A DNA stretch of 64,000 nucleotides. Source: Methylomonas albis. GTDB taxonomy: Bacteria > Pseudomonadota > Gammaproteobacteria > Methylococcales > Methylomonadaceae. Under the pieces are notes generated by a model. The model was given only the letters and a program-made list of their open reading frames with translations, was not told where the DNA came from and did not search any database. The DNA is taken from assembly GCF_014850955.1 (NCBI RefSeq), contig NZ_JACXSS010000001.1, positions 3,844,001-3,908,000 of the forward strand, written 5' to 3'. The position numbers were made by a program, and so were the translations under genes. Shown here one piece after another: positions 1 to 8,229 of the stretch; position 1 is the stretch's first letter; each line of letters begins with the position of its first letter.

Positions 1-1017
1 ATACAGCGCATACAAGTTAGCATCGTTCTTCCAGTTACCGCCTTGATTCCAAAAACTACTGGAGACACTGTAGCGGTTGGACTCGCCGCCATCCGTGGGG
101 TCCATACTGCCGTATAAACCGATGCTGCCGTTGTCGACAGCTGCTTGTGGAATCTGATTGGTAGCGGTCCAGCTATTGGTATAAGCCTTACCGTTGATCG
201 ACATACCCCAGTCGCCGCGATCCAGCGTATATCGCATCTGGCCGTTAAATTTTTTGGAATCTTCCGGCACTTGCCAAACGCCGTTGTAGAGATTGAATTC
301 GCCGGCATACAACAAATCGCCGTCGCCCACTTTGGAGGAATTGGCAACCAGCGTCCGGTAGTAATCGAACGAGCCAGCGGTAAATTTGGCGATCCCCTTA
401 TCCAGCTTGTCTACCGTAAACATTTTGGCGTAACCCGCCGCCGAAAAGTCACCAACTTCCGCGTAATAAGGGCCTTTGCCGTACTCGACTTTTTTCACCA
501 GCTCAGGAATGATGCTGTTGATGTCCATATAGCCTTGGCCGTGCGCATGCGTGGTCATGTTCATCGGGATACCGTCGACATAGGTAGTAAAGTCGGTACC
601 GTGATCCAGATTAAAGCCGCGCAAAAAATACTGGTTAGCCTTGCCGGAACCACTGTGCTGAGTAGCCACAGCCCCCGGCACGACTTCAATCAGTTCGCCA
701 TTTCTAGAGAATGGCCGGTGTTCAAACTGCTTTTGGCTGACTTCGCCTTGCGACGCCGAACCGGCAATACCGAGCAGATTTTTGCCTCTACCATCTTCCT
801 CAACCGCTACCGCTTCCAGTTCTTCAGCTTTTTCGGCCTTCGCGGCACGCTTGGTTTTCGTCGGCTGTTTAACCTGTTCAGCAGGCTCGGATTGTGTCTC
901 CTGCTCAACCGGCTCGGCACCTGGTGCGGCCTGCAAGGTCGCGCAGCTTAGGCCCAAAATAATTTCGAGGGCAACGATCAAGGGTTTCTTTTTCATAATT
1001 GCGTTATACGGATTCAT
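1..1017 (-). CDS. TonB-dependent receptor, C-terminal part outside window
   Basis: The reverse strand is open from the window edge to an ATG at 1017, preceded by AAAGGAG at good spacing. An in-frame ATG at 996 is a second possibility. The 339 codons begin with a signal peptide, then a low-complexity Pro/Glu/Lys stretch. A TonB plug domain follows, with LRGFNLDHGTDF, YVDGIPMN and a HAHGQGYMDINS segment, and then the first beta-barrel strands. The protein would sit in the outer membrane and import a ligand using TonB energy. It lies 90 bp downstream of the HupE-type permease gene on the same strand and close to nikR, so a nickel (or similar metal) chelate is the likely cargo. That cargo is inferred from context only. 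Most of the barrel is beyond the window. Confidence 0.85.
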   Translation of the reverse strand, partial: MNPYNAIMKKKPLIVALEIILGLSCATLQAAPGAEPVEQETQSEPAEQVKQPTKTKRAAKAEKAEELEAVAVEEDGRGKNLLGIAGSASQGEVSQKQFEHRPFSRNGELIEVVPGAVATQHSGSGKANQYFLRGFNLDHGTDFTTYVDGIPMNMTTHAHGQGYMDINSIIPELVKKVEYGKGPYYAEVGDFSAAGYAKMFTVDKLDKGIAKFTAGSFDYYRTLVANSSKVGDGDLLYAGEFNLYNGVWQVPEDSKKFNGQMRYTLDRGDWGMSINGKAYTNSWTATNQIPQAAVDNGSIGLYGSMDPTDGGESNRYSVSSSFWNQGGNWKNDANLYALY

Positions 1018-1107
1018 TTCAGCTCCTTTACTGACCGTTAGCTGGCTTCAGTGAACAAAAGACATAGGCACTGCCGGTGCAATGGGTTTGGGTGTGCATT
1101 GGTTTCC

Positions 1108-2544
1108 TCATAAGTCGAATACTTTGTTGTTTTTTATTGTTATGTTTGGAACGGGAATAGCTCGGTCGAGCGATTTTGCGAACATTGCTAACGGCGCACA
1201 AAAGTGGCTTGCCGGAAGTAAATGAAGTCTGGACGTGTTGGCGGATGCGGCGCTGAAAGGCTTAGCGCAGGTCGTCAAATGCGATGAAAAATTAGTGTGG
1301 CAAACAAGGCCGCTGTCAGCGGATTGCCAAGTGAGGCTTTGATGACGAACGGCGCAATCCTGCCTAAGGTATTTGATCGGCTGGGTATGGAGATTGCCAA
1401 TAGCGGATTGGGCAAAGATCAATTGAAGATCGGACTCTTCAATGAATGAAATCGGGGTAGTGCGGAGATTTTGAACGACTTGCGGGGCTAAAGCGGTGGA
1501 AACGGGCGGCGAAGTGAGGCCGACGCCGTTGCTGAGCAGATGCTTGCCGGGCGTGTGGTTGACATCCCGGTAATAGTGTTTGAAATCCAATCCGGCCTTG
1601 ACCAGATGATCGCCGTCGAATATTGCTCTATCCTGAAAAATAGCCAGCCCCTGAGCAGGTTTGGTTTTGGCGAGCAACTGATGGTCTTGTGGTTTATCGC
1701 AGCAATACTCGGTGCTGCTGAATAAGCTTGATTTGCCCGAAGACCAGTCTACCGGCACACGGCTTAACTTGTCGCGGCAACGTTCAGTATCGGCGTTCAG
1801 CGCACGCGGCCGAGAGAGCTGATCACTATCCGCCCCTCCCGCTATCCGCATAGTCAGCCAGAACGGCGTTGTTTGCGGCATCCCGGAATGCTGTACCAAT
1901 TTGCTAGCCGCGTTCAAATGGTCGTCATGGATAGAATCGGTGGATTTAGCCAGTGCCTCATTGGCAAACATCGCGGTCAACAGACAAGTGACACAAAACA
2001 CCACCAACTTGGCCACTAATATGCCGGCGCCATGCAGTAACAAGGTCGCCAGCATGAAGCCCAAGATGTATGAAATCAGACTGGCCGAGGTGGATATTTC
2101 CTGGCCGTGAGCGTAGCCGTGGAAGAACGCGAAAAACGACACGATCAGCACGTTGACCTTGGCGCTGAAACGCACCTTACGGGTAATTAATACGCTGAAT
2201 ACCGCGCAGGACAACAGGATGATACCCTCGACACTGGGCAGCGCGATACCCGCCGCACCCGCCAAACCACCCAAACTCATCACGCCGACAAACGCCAGCG
2301 GCAACATCCAGATAGCCTGTCCGCGCAATTGCGCAGCCCAGATACCGACCGCCAGCATGGTGAGTAAATGATCCAAACCAAGCAATGGGTGATTGAAACC
2401 GCTGCTCCAACCGATAGCATCGAAACCGATGAACTGCTTACCCAAAAATGCCGCTATTAACAAAAACGGCAATCCAAACGAAAGCAATATCCTAGCAGGA
2501 CGGTGTCCTGAATCTGCTAGTTTGCTTGTTAGGTTGGATTTCAT
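1108..2544 (-). CDS. HupE/UreJ-family permease with long C-terminal extension
   Basis: The first ~195 residues match the HupE/UreJ family of secondary nickel/cobalt permeases. They contain the signature NHPLLGLDHLLTM (residues ~51-63), a second His motif FFHGYAHGQE (~140-149) and about six membrane segments. The last hydrophobic segment (~178-200) ends in EALA-K and reads like a signal peptide. After it come ~275 residues, rich in His and Cys, that I cannot assign. HupE proteins are normally ~190-210 residues, so this is more than twice the usual length. No clear ribosome site precedes the ATG. The gene lies between nikR and a TonB receptor on the same strand, suggesting nickel-responsive control. 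The permease call is firm, but whether the extension is functional is uncertain. Confidence 0.72.
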   Translation of the reverse strand: MKSNLTSKLADSGHRPARILLSFGLPFLLIAAFLGKQFIGFDAIGWSSGFNHPLLGLDHLLTMLAVGIWAAQLRGQAIWMLPLAFVGVMSLGGLAGAAGIALPSVEGIILLSCAVFSVLITRKVRFSAKVNVLIVSFFAFFHGYAHGQEISTSASLISYILGFMLATLLLHGAGILVAKLVVFCVTCLLTAMFANEALAKSTDSIHDDHLNAASKLVQHSGMPQTTPFWLTMRIAGGADSDQLSRPRALNADTERCRDKLSRVPVDWSSGKSSLFSSTEYCCDKPQDHQLLAKTKPAQGLAIFQDRAIFDGDHLVKAGLDFKHYYRDVNHTPGKHLLSNGVGLTSPPVSTALAPQVVQNLRTTPISFIEESDLQLIFAQSAIGNLHTQPIKYLRQDCAVRHQSLTWQSADSGLVCHTNFSSHLTTCAKPFSAASANTSRLHLLPASHFCAPLAMFAKSLDRAIPVPNITIKNNKVFDL

Positions 2545-3034
2545 GGCGATTATTTGGACGTATAAAAAGCTGGTTTAAATATCGATTCAATTAAAAATTC
2601 AAATGTCATAAACCGCGACGACACCCATCGGTACGGAGGGCTAGCTTTATGACGACAGTTATTAGGCCGCAGATGATACCGCAAAAATATGAAATAAAAA
2701 ATTTCGAGCTTAATGACGGGCTCGATAACATACGGTTTTTGCGGATATGTGGCTAAATCGGCACCGCAATTTATCGCTGCGCACCAGTCCGCCAGCACGA
2801 TTCGACTCAATTCGTTTGCAGGCAGGCCGTTAGCCGGTTTGGCCATCTAAACGTTAATCTAATTTCCCGTATCGCTCATAAAATATGCTTCCGGCCTCAC
2901 TTGATTTGCTTCAGCTTGAAAAACCGAGCTGGACACTAAAGCCAATTTCGTATGAAAATAAAAAAAACATTCTTAAAGCGGCACACCATAGCACTCTGCT
3001 CCGGAGGAAAATGATGACTGGCTACTGGGTATTT
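2545..3034. other. Intergenic region between hupE-like gene and nikR
   Basis: I see no convincing gene in this 490-bp stretch. It presumably carries the promoter of the hupE-like gene. GTCATAAA (2605-2612) and TTTATGAC (2646-2653) form an inverted pair about 33 bp apart, and TATGACGA at 2649-2656 matches the half-site of the E. coli NikR operator as I remember it. The second half-site at the proper spacing is missing, so operator function is only a suggestion. No cobalamin riboswitch pattern was seen. Confidence 0.4.
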
Positions 3035-3496
3035 CTAACTATGGGTATGAAAGTGAGCATGGGAATTGCCGTGATGAGCATGTTGCAAGGCTGCGATTTT
3101 CACAGGGATGAGATTCAGCGCGCTATGCCTAACGCCGGTTTCGGCGGACATTTTGTCGGCAAGGGATCGAATTTGCGCGGTCAAACCCCGTAGAAACAAG
3201 GTTTCCAGGCAGTCGTCGTGATCCAGGTGCACATGCATCGAGGAAACCACCAGATCATGCGCCGCGTGTTGATGATTGGTTAAACGTTCCGCCAGATTGC
3301 GCTCGTGATGATTGTAGACATAAGACAAGGTGGCAATACTGTAAATGGCTTGATCTTGAACCAGACGCTTGGATTCGATTTCCTTACGCAATAAGTCGCG
3401 GACGGCCTCGGAACGGTTCGAATAGGCACGCGCGGCTATCCACTGGTCAAATTGCGCGGCAAGTTCGTCGCTAAGTGAGATGGTAAAACGTTCCAC
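3035..3496 (-). CDS. nikR: Nickel-responsive transcriptional regulator NikR
   Basis: This 153-residue protein has a ribbon-helix-helix N-terminus (RFTISLSDELAAQFDQWI and SNRSEAVRDLLRK) and the NikR ACT-like metal domain. The four nickel ligands align with E. coli NikR with a one-residue offset: H77, H88, H90 and C96, in NHQH and SMHVHLDHDDC. The tail ends in a His-rich stretch that could bind extra metal. NikR is a tetrameric repressor that binds DNA when loaded with nickel and shuts down nickel uptake. Here it is divergent from a four-gene membrane operon and upstream of a HupE-type permease and a TonB receptor, its probable targets. TATGACGA lies about 24 bp upstream of the start. Confidence 0.93.
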   Translation of the reverse strand: MERFTISLSDELAAQFDQWIAARAYSNRSEAVRDLLRKEIESKRLVQDQAIYSIATLSYVYNHHERNLAERLTNHQHAAHDLVVSSMHVHLDHDDCLETLFLRGLTAQIRSLADKMSAETGVRHSALNLIPVKIAALQHAHHGNSHAHFHTHS

Positions 3497-3639
3497 AATT
3501 GGCTCCAGTCGTTATTGTTATGACGAAACGCCGGATTATAGCGCAATGACCGTCCGGGCTGATTCCGGCGCCGAGCGTCGTGCTATACGAACAAATAACA
3601 TTCCGCCGGAACTCCGGCTTAATTTCACAGAGGCATTTC

Positions 3640-4218
3640 ATGTCCGCCGGACAGTATACGCACGACAACTTCACCAAGATTTTGATGCGCAGCCAGGTTT
3701 TGATTGCGCTCCTACTACTGCTCACCCTTGTGGCATCTGACTTCTGGTTTCCATCCGCCTACAGCCTGAAAGCCGGTATTCACGGCGTAAGCGCGATTTT
3801 AGCGGTAGTGGTCGGCACCTTTTTGACGCATAGGGCTTTCCCGTTGATTAAAGGAATGAAAGTCAATTTCGAATCCTTACGCGGCTGGCTACTGGCCGCC
3901 ACCCTGCTAAACCTGGGCGGTGCAATCAGCGGCAATTGGATTTACATGCGCTATCGGGGCCAAGACGGGCCGCGCGATTGGATCTTGGCGCATAGTCCGC
4001 TGTTCCATAAGGTGTTGATGGAATTCAAGGAATTCGTCTCGCTGTTTCCGTTTCCATTAATGCTATCCGCCACCGTGATGCTCTACTACTACGGCCTGCC
4101 GATACAAATCCGCCGGGATTTATGCAAATTCGTCGGCATCACCATCCTGGTGTCCTGGGTTTTTTTAATGCTCGGCTTCGTGGCGGGCCTGATCCTGGCC
4201 AAATTGCGTTTCGTTTAA
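3640..4218 (+). CDS. Integral membrane protein, first gene of operon next to nikR
   Basis: The ATG at 3640 is preferred over the in-frame GTG at 3580 because AGAGG sits just upstream and the extra 20 residues look non-coding. The 192-residue product has about four membrane segments (roughly 18-36, 46-64, 83-100 and 160-188), with a soluble loop containing YRGQDGPRDW between them. I do not recognise the family. It is the first of four closely spaced plus-strand genes (3640-5671) divergent from nikR, so a role in a metal-linked inner-membrane complex is inferred. A short gap of 11 bp separates it from the next gene. Confidence 0.8.
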   Translation: MSAGQYTHDNFTKILMRSQVLIALLLLLTLVASDFWFPSAYSLKAGIHGVSAILAVVVGTFLTHRAFPLIKGMKVNFESLRGWLLAATLLNLGGAISGNWIYMRYRGQDGPRDWILAHSPLFHKVLMEFKEFVSLFPFPLMLSATVMLYYYGLPIQIRRDLCKFVGITILVSWVFLMLGFVAGLILAKLRFV

Positions 4219-4229
4219 AGGAGATAAGC

Positions 4230-4640
4230 ATGGCATTAGATCAACACGACGACACCACCGACCAGCAAGCGCAATATACCGGCCCCACCGTGGCTGCCAG
4301 TTTGTCGGTGTTGCTGGCTTTTTTCACGCTTATGGTTAGCCACCATATTTCCAGGTTATCGCCCGGACTGGACAAAATGGTACACAGCTTCGGCTATTGG
4401 ATACCCGGTTCGCAAGGCAGCGGCCCGGACGGAAGTATCGGTTCCTACACCGGCAAGGAAACCCTGGCCTTAGTGATCTGGTTCGGTAGTTGGCTGCTGT
4501 TCCATCTGCTCTGGCGGAAACAAAATTTGTCCTTACATGCCTGGACCAAGATTTTCGTCACAGCCTTAGGCCTGATCACACTGGGTTTCTTCCATCCACT
4601 CTCCGATCCCATCGTGCTATTTATCGCGGACTTATTCTGA
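4230..4640 (+). CDS. Small integral membrane protein, second gene of operon next to nikR
   Basis: The start is the ATG at 4230, with AAAGGAG seven bases upstream. This site overlaps the end of the previous gene, which fixes the start. The 136-residue product has three membrane segments (about 22-40, 70-90 and 98-132). A loop rich in Gly, Ser and Pro lies between the first two, and an HH pair sits at the end of the first. I do not recognise the family. Pairing with the gene before it suggests that the two proteins form one inner-membrane module. The next gene, which encodes a CopC-fold protein, starts 18 bp downstream. Confidence 0.8.
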   Translation: MALDQHDDTTDQQAQYTGPTVAASLSVLLAFFTLMVSHHISRLSPGLDKMVHSFGYWIPGSQGSGPDGSIGSYTGKETLALVIWFGSWLLFHLLWRKQNLSLHAWTKIFVTALGLITLGFFHPLSDPIVLFIADLF

Positions 4641-4658
4641 CCGGCATCGCTGGATATT

Positions 4659-5054
4659 ATGAAAAACATCACATTGAAATCTCTGGCCCCCACTCTCTGC
4701 ATGCTCGCCTACAGTTTGACTGGCCATGCGGAAGGCGTACTGCTCAAATCCGAGCCCAAGGATAATGCGGTAGTGACGGACTTCGACGGCACTATTAAGC
4801 TGTGGTTTAACGGCAATGTCAGCGAACGCTCGCCGTCCGTGGTGGTAGTCGATGCTAACGGCAAACGTGTCGACAATGCCGATACCCGGTTGGTACTCGG
4901 CGAACGTCATCGATTAACCGCGAGCACTCAAGCCTTGCAGCCCGGCCCACATGCGATTCGTTACCGGGTAATTACCGAGGACGGATTAATTGTCAGCGGC
5001 ATATTGAAGTTCACTAAGACAGATAAATCCGCAAATGAGGCGCCCAAACCATGA
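4659..5054 (+). CDS. CopC/YobA-like periplasmic protein
   Basis: The 131-residue protein has a signal peptide (~1-24) and then a single CopC-like beta-sandwich, recognisable from the opening LKSEPKDNAVV, the LWFNGNV strand and the closing RVITEDGLIVSGILKF. CopC proteins bind copper in the periplasm. The conserved His of the usual DGH motif is Leu here (DGL, residues ~108-110), and the N-terminal His is only present if cleavage falls directly before HAEG. Copper binding in the classical way is therefore doubtful. The gene is third in the operon divergent from nikR and overlaps the next gene by four bases (ATGA), so translation is probably coupled. Confidence 0.82.
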   Translation: MKNITLKSLAPTLCMLAYSLTGHAEGVLLKSEPKDNAVVTDFDGTIKLWFNGNVSERSPSVVVVDANGKRVDNADTRLVLGERHRLTASTQALQPGPHAIRYRVITEDGLIVSGILKFTKTDKSANEAPKP

Positions 5055-5671
5055 CTGTTTTTAAATCCGGTTTTGTAGTGCTGCTCTTGTGCAGCTGCGT
5101 TTGGCAAGCTAGCGCTTCAGTGCCGCTGGGCGGGAATCGAAAAGGCGTGGGTGGCGCTTTCGATATGTACGGTTGCATGCAGAGTAACGATTATTATGTG
5201 GTCAACTTTGCTGCCTACCAGTTTGACCCGACTCAAGCCAAAGACACCAAAACCCTGCCGACCGCTGAATGTATCGATATACCCTTGGTGGGTAAGACGC
5301 AGCTTACCTTGGATTTGCTGGATAGGGATGTACGCAAAAAACAGGTCGCGCTGAAAATCCTCCGTGAGGACGGCCAGACAATTGCCGCCCTGCCGATGGC
5401 GGTTGCCAAACAGGGTGTGATTTCCGTCAGCGTGGATTTTAAAACACCAGGAAAATATCAGGCGGTATTAACGGTGATGGACACCGATTTGAACATGGCG
5501 CCGGAAATCAGCGCATTACAAATTCCGCTGACCGTAGCATTGGTAGTCGAACAATCTGCCAGCGAAAAACCCTTGTGGATATTTTTCCTGGTTATCGGCT
5601 TATTGGTAGCGGGTTTGGCTTATTTCCTGCCCCGCCTGTTGACCGCAAAACCAGCTGACGCAGCCCCTTGA
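5051..5671 (+). CDS. Periplasmic beta-rich protein with C-terminal membrane anchor
   Basis: This 206-residue protein has a signal peptide (~1-23), about 150 residues of predicted beta-rich periplasmic domain with two Cys (in MYGCMQS and TAECIDI) that could form a disulfide, and one C-terminal membrane helix (~176-195) followed by a short tail. I do not recognise the family. A periplasmic domain with a terminal helix loosely recalls accessory subunits of nickel transporters such as NikL, but that resemblance is only architectural. It overlaps the CopC-like gene by four bases and closes the four-gene operon. Confidence 0.75.
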   Translation: MTVFKSGFVVLLLCSCVWQASASVPLGGNRKGVGGAFDMYGCMQSNDYYVVNFAAYQFDPTQAKDTKTLPTAECIDIPLVGKTQLTLDLLDRDVRKKQVALKILREDGQTIAALPMAVAKQGVISVSVDFKTPGKYQAVLTVMDTDLNMAPEISALQIPLTVALVVEQSASEKPLWIFFLVIGLLVAGLAYFLPRLLTAKPADAAP

Positions 5672-5805
5672 AACTCGGCGTAAGAAACTTAACGAGCGGT
5701 AAATATTTAAATCCGTAATGTGCTTGTCGAGTAACGCGGGGCAAATCAACTTGAGCAATATCGACCACATCTGTTAATCACCCAGAACGTTTTCAGGAAT
5801 TCACC

Positions 5806-6300
5806 ATGAAACTGTCACGCTTACCTGTCGTCATACTGATCGGCTCCACAAGTTTATTGCTCGCCTGTGCGGATCTGCACCACCACGAGCACGAACATCA
5901 AAAGAACGCGCATTTTATTCCGGGGTTGGGCGAAATAATGGCGCAAACAGCCGTGCGCCACACCAAATTATGGTTTGCCGGTCAGGCGCGTAACTGGGAG
6001 CTGGCGGCCTACGAAGTGGATGAATTACACGAAGGCTTTGAAGATGCCGGAAAGCATCATCCCACCCATAAACAAATCAAACAGCCGATTCCGGAATTGA
6101 TTGCTCAACATATGGACCGACCACTCGCGGGACTCGAGCAAGCGATCAAGGACAAAAACCTGCAGACATTTATAGAGAATTACAATGCGCTAACCGCCGC
6201 CTGTAATGCTTGCCATCAAGGCACCGAATTTGGTTTTAATGTGGTGACACAACCCAGCTTTAACCCATTCGCGAATCAGGCGTTTGGCACCGGTAATTAG
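5806..6300 (+). CDS. Monoheme c-type cytochrome lipoprotein
   Basis: The 164-residue product starts with a lipoprotein signal (LLLACA, lipidated Cys near residue 21), followed by a His-rich run (HHHEHEH) that could bind metal. A mostly helical domain follows, ending in one heme c site, CNACH (~residues 133-137). A short Asn/Pro/Phe-rich tail comes after the heme site, and any distal heme ligand cannot be told by eye. It would be anchored in a membrane facing the periplasm and carry electrons. The gene stands alone 134 bp after the operon above, and its link to the metal genes is by position only. Confidence 0.82.
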   Translation: MKLSRLPVVILIGSTSLLLACADLHHHEHEHQKNAHFIPGLGEIMAQTAVRHTKLWFAGQARNWELAAYEVDELHEGFEDAGKHHPTHKQIKQPIPELIAQHMDRPLAGLEQAIKDKNLQTFIENYNALTAACNACHQGTEFGFNVVTQPSFNPFANQAFGTGN

Positions 6301-6329
6301 CCGTCAAGTAGCGGGTCTTAATGATAGGA

Positions 6330-6347
6330 AGGCAGGATTTTCTGCCT
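6330..6347. terminator. Possible hairpin between convergent genes
   Basis: AGGCAG and CTGCCT form a six-base-pair stem with a six-base loop, 30 bp after the cytochrome gene and in the gap before the convergent gene. No strong T-run follows, so terminator function is weakly supported. Confidence 0.3.
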
Positions 6348-6418
6348 AACTAGAAAACTATAGACAGAATATACGAACCAGGAAAAGTCCATCGCCGTAT
6401 ATTCGTCCTTAGCGTTTG

Positions 6419-6787
6419 TTACAGGTAGTTTGTCAGTTTTGCAAATGACTCGCGTGCATCTTTCAATTCTTGCTCCACGCCTGCGAAATCAGATTTTTTT
6501 GCCAGATCTCTAGCTTTTTTCAATCTCAATACGACTTTGTCACGCTCGAACTCAAATTTGTAGTTGGCGCTTAACTCGCTGGCATTTTCAGAAATATCCT
6601 TAATTAGCGTGGCTATTTCTTGAGAATTACCTGAAGGAAGCGCATTCAGGGCTAATTGAACTTTAGCGTCCACCTCTTTTAATATCTCTGGCACATCTTT
6701 CTTTGCTTCTTTGGCAAATGTTGAACTAGATAAACCCAGCATTGCAACAAACAGGGTAAATGCGATAAATATTTTTTTAAATGTCAT
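6419..6787 (-). CDS. Small helical exported protein of unknown function
   Basis: This 122-residue protein has a signal peptide (~1-25, cleavage after TFA) and then about 97 residues predicted to be almost entirely helical and strongly charged (many Lys, Glu, Asp), with no Cys. It may be a small helical-bundle periplasmic protein. I do not recognise the family. It stands between the cytochrome lipoprotein (convergent) and the second HupE-type gene (same strand, about 200 bp upstream). Confidence 0.7.
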   Translation of the reverse strand: MTFKKIFIAFTLFVAMLGLSSSTFAKEAKKDVPEILKEVDAKVQLALNALPSGNSQEIATLIKDISENASELSANYKFEFERDKVVLRLKKARDLAKKSDFAGVEQELKDARESFAKLTNYL

Positions 6788-6985
6788 ATGTAAATCTCTT
6801 CGGGAAATGATTTAATTTGTAGCGTAACTATTTGTTTTCCTAATCAGACGTTAATTTCAGTTTTTTTGCATGCTCCTATTATTTGCGTGAATATTTGGTT
6901 AAAGTGAATTTAGTGTTTAAATAAATGGGCGACCAAATTTATGTTTTTCCGGCTTAATCAAAAAGCATCCCAACAGTAAGTACTA

Positions 6986-7549
6986 CTATCTTTCGGCTCT
7001 GAAGATGGCGAGGGAATACTTGTCTTTTAGGCTAACAAACAGCCAACTTGTGGCAATTCCGATTGCCAGCAAGCTGACAGTGGCGAGGGCAAAACCGGCG
7101 GTGTAGGCAATAGCGTCAATATCCAGCCACATATCGTAGGCATGCTCGTAACCGTGAAATACCGCTACGCTGCCAACCAGAATTACTCCAACCGGCAAAG
7201 AAACCTTGCGTTCCAAAACCAACATCACACTCAAAACCAATACCGATAGATACATAGCTATTTCGGCATGAATAATTTCGATAGACACAAAACCCAGAGA
7301 ACCGCCGAGCAGCATTAATGCCACAAAAAACATAGCCATAAAACAGCTGCCGAGTCTGCTGTAGCGAGCCAGCCACAGTCCGACGGCCAGCATGGTTAAA
7401 ATATGATCTGAACTCTCTAGCGGATGAATCAAGCCATTCAGGAAACCAACGGTTTCATCCGGCCAATGCCATGGATGCGCGTTACCGACCTGGGGTAGCG
7501 CTAGCAAGGTCAAACCGGATATTTGAAAATATTTTGCGGTGCTAATCAT
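6986..7549 (-). CDS. HupE/UreJ-family nickel/cobalt permease
   Basis: The ATG at 7549 is chosen because GGAGG lies six bases upstream. An earlier ATG at 7555 directly abuts that site. The 187-residue product has an exported-type N-terminus ending in GNAHPWHW, the family motif IHPLESSDHILTM (~41-53), about six membrane segments and a second His motif FHGYEHAYD. This is the normal HupE/UreJ length. The family is thought to import nickel or cobalt across the inner membrane. It is the second homologue within 6 kb, and the two share the HP-DH-LTMLAVG core. TATGACGA, a possible NikR half-site, lies about 150 bp upstream. Confidence 0.87.
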   Translation of the reverse strand: MISTAKYFQISGLTLLALPQVGNAHPWHWPDETVGFLNGLIHPLESSDHILTMLAVGLWLARYSRLGSCFMAMFFVALMLLGGSLGFVSIEIIHAEIAMYLSVLVLSVMLVLERKVSLPVGVILVGSVAVFHGYEHAYDMWLDIDAIAYTAGFALATVSLLAIGIATSWLFVSLKDKYSLAIFRAER

Positions 7550-8229
7550 GGCCATCCTCCAACTCCAGGTAATAAAATTTGATCGGAAACTGGTTTTAAT
7601 ACCAATAAGAAAAAAATCTTGACGCATCCGCCCAGCATAAATACAGACAAAAAGCGCCAAGTCACTTCCAAGCTTGTCGAGACAATAGAAATACAAGCTA
7701 TGACGAAGACGGACCCTTACTCCGATTCGCATGCTGAGTTTCTAAGTCCTTTATATCTATTCTGCATTTCCGCTATACCTTGTTCGACAAAGGTATTCGC
7801 TATACCTGCATTTTTGGTGGCAGCAAATTAGGCTTGTATATCTGCGAGTTTCACGTTGATGGATTTTGAAATAATTCAAAACAGAGGGTCACGCAGTTCC
7901 CATTACCATCGAAACACAAGCTTTGCGTAGCCGCTAAAACCTTCAGAATCAAGATTTTCACTGCGGTCTCTAAAAAGGGGCGCAATAAGTTTTAGAGAAT
8001 TAGTCAGGTGAAACGAGATTACTAACAATTCCTCAGGGGGGGGCACTTATTGCGCCATAAAGCCACATACGCGAAAAAACCTTCTTAGATTTCGGTCGCT
8101 AAAATAAATTCAGCGCCCACCCATCTCCGGCTTCCCTGCTTAGAAGGCACAGAGATTTTAGCACTAATATGAAATTAAAATAATTTTTCTTACTAATTTT
8201 TCCTGACGAGTATCCCGTGAATAAGCGCC
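7550..8229. other. Intergenic region upstream of the second hupE-like gene
   Basis: I see no convincing gene in these 680 bp. They separate the TonB receptor gene from the HupE-type gene on the same strand and should hold the promoter of the latter. The main structure seen is the 12-bp perfect inverted repeat listed separately. Confidence 0.4.
7979..8056. repeat. 12-bp perfect inverted repeat with 54-bp spacer
   Basis: GGCGCAATAAGT at 7979-7990 and its exact reverse complement ACTTATTGCGCC at 8045-8056 enclose 54 bp. Runs of G flank the inner edge of the right arm and the outer edge of the left arm. It could be the ends of a tiny mobile element remnant, a long-loop stem in an RNA or a protein site. 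No target duplication is apparent. Confidence 0.5.

Noticed and set aside
145..951. Forward-strand open frame of 268 codons near the window start
   Set aside because: It is antisense to the TonB receptor, whose plug motifs and ribosome site are on the reverse strand.
2885..3193. Forward-strand open frame across the end of nikR
   Set aside because: Half of it is antisense to nikR and the remainder has no ribosome site or family match.
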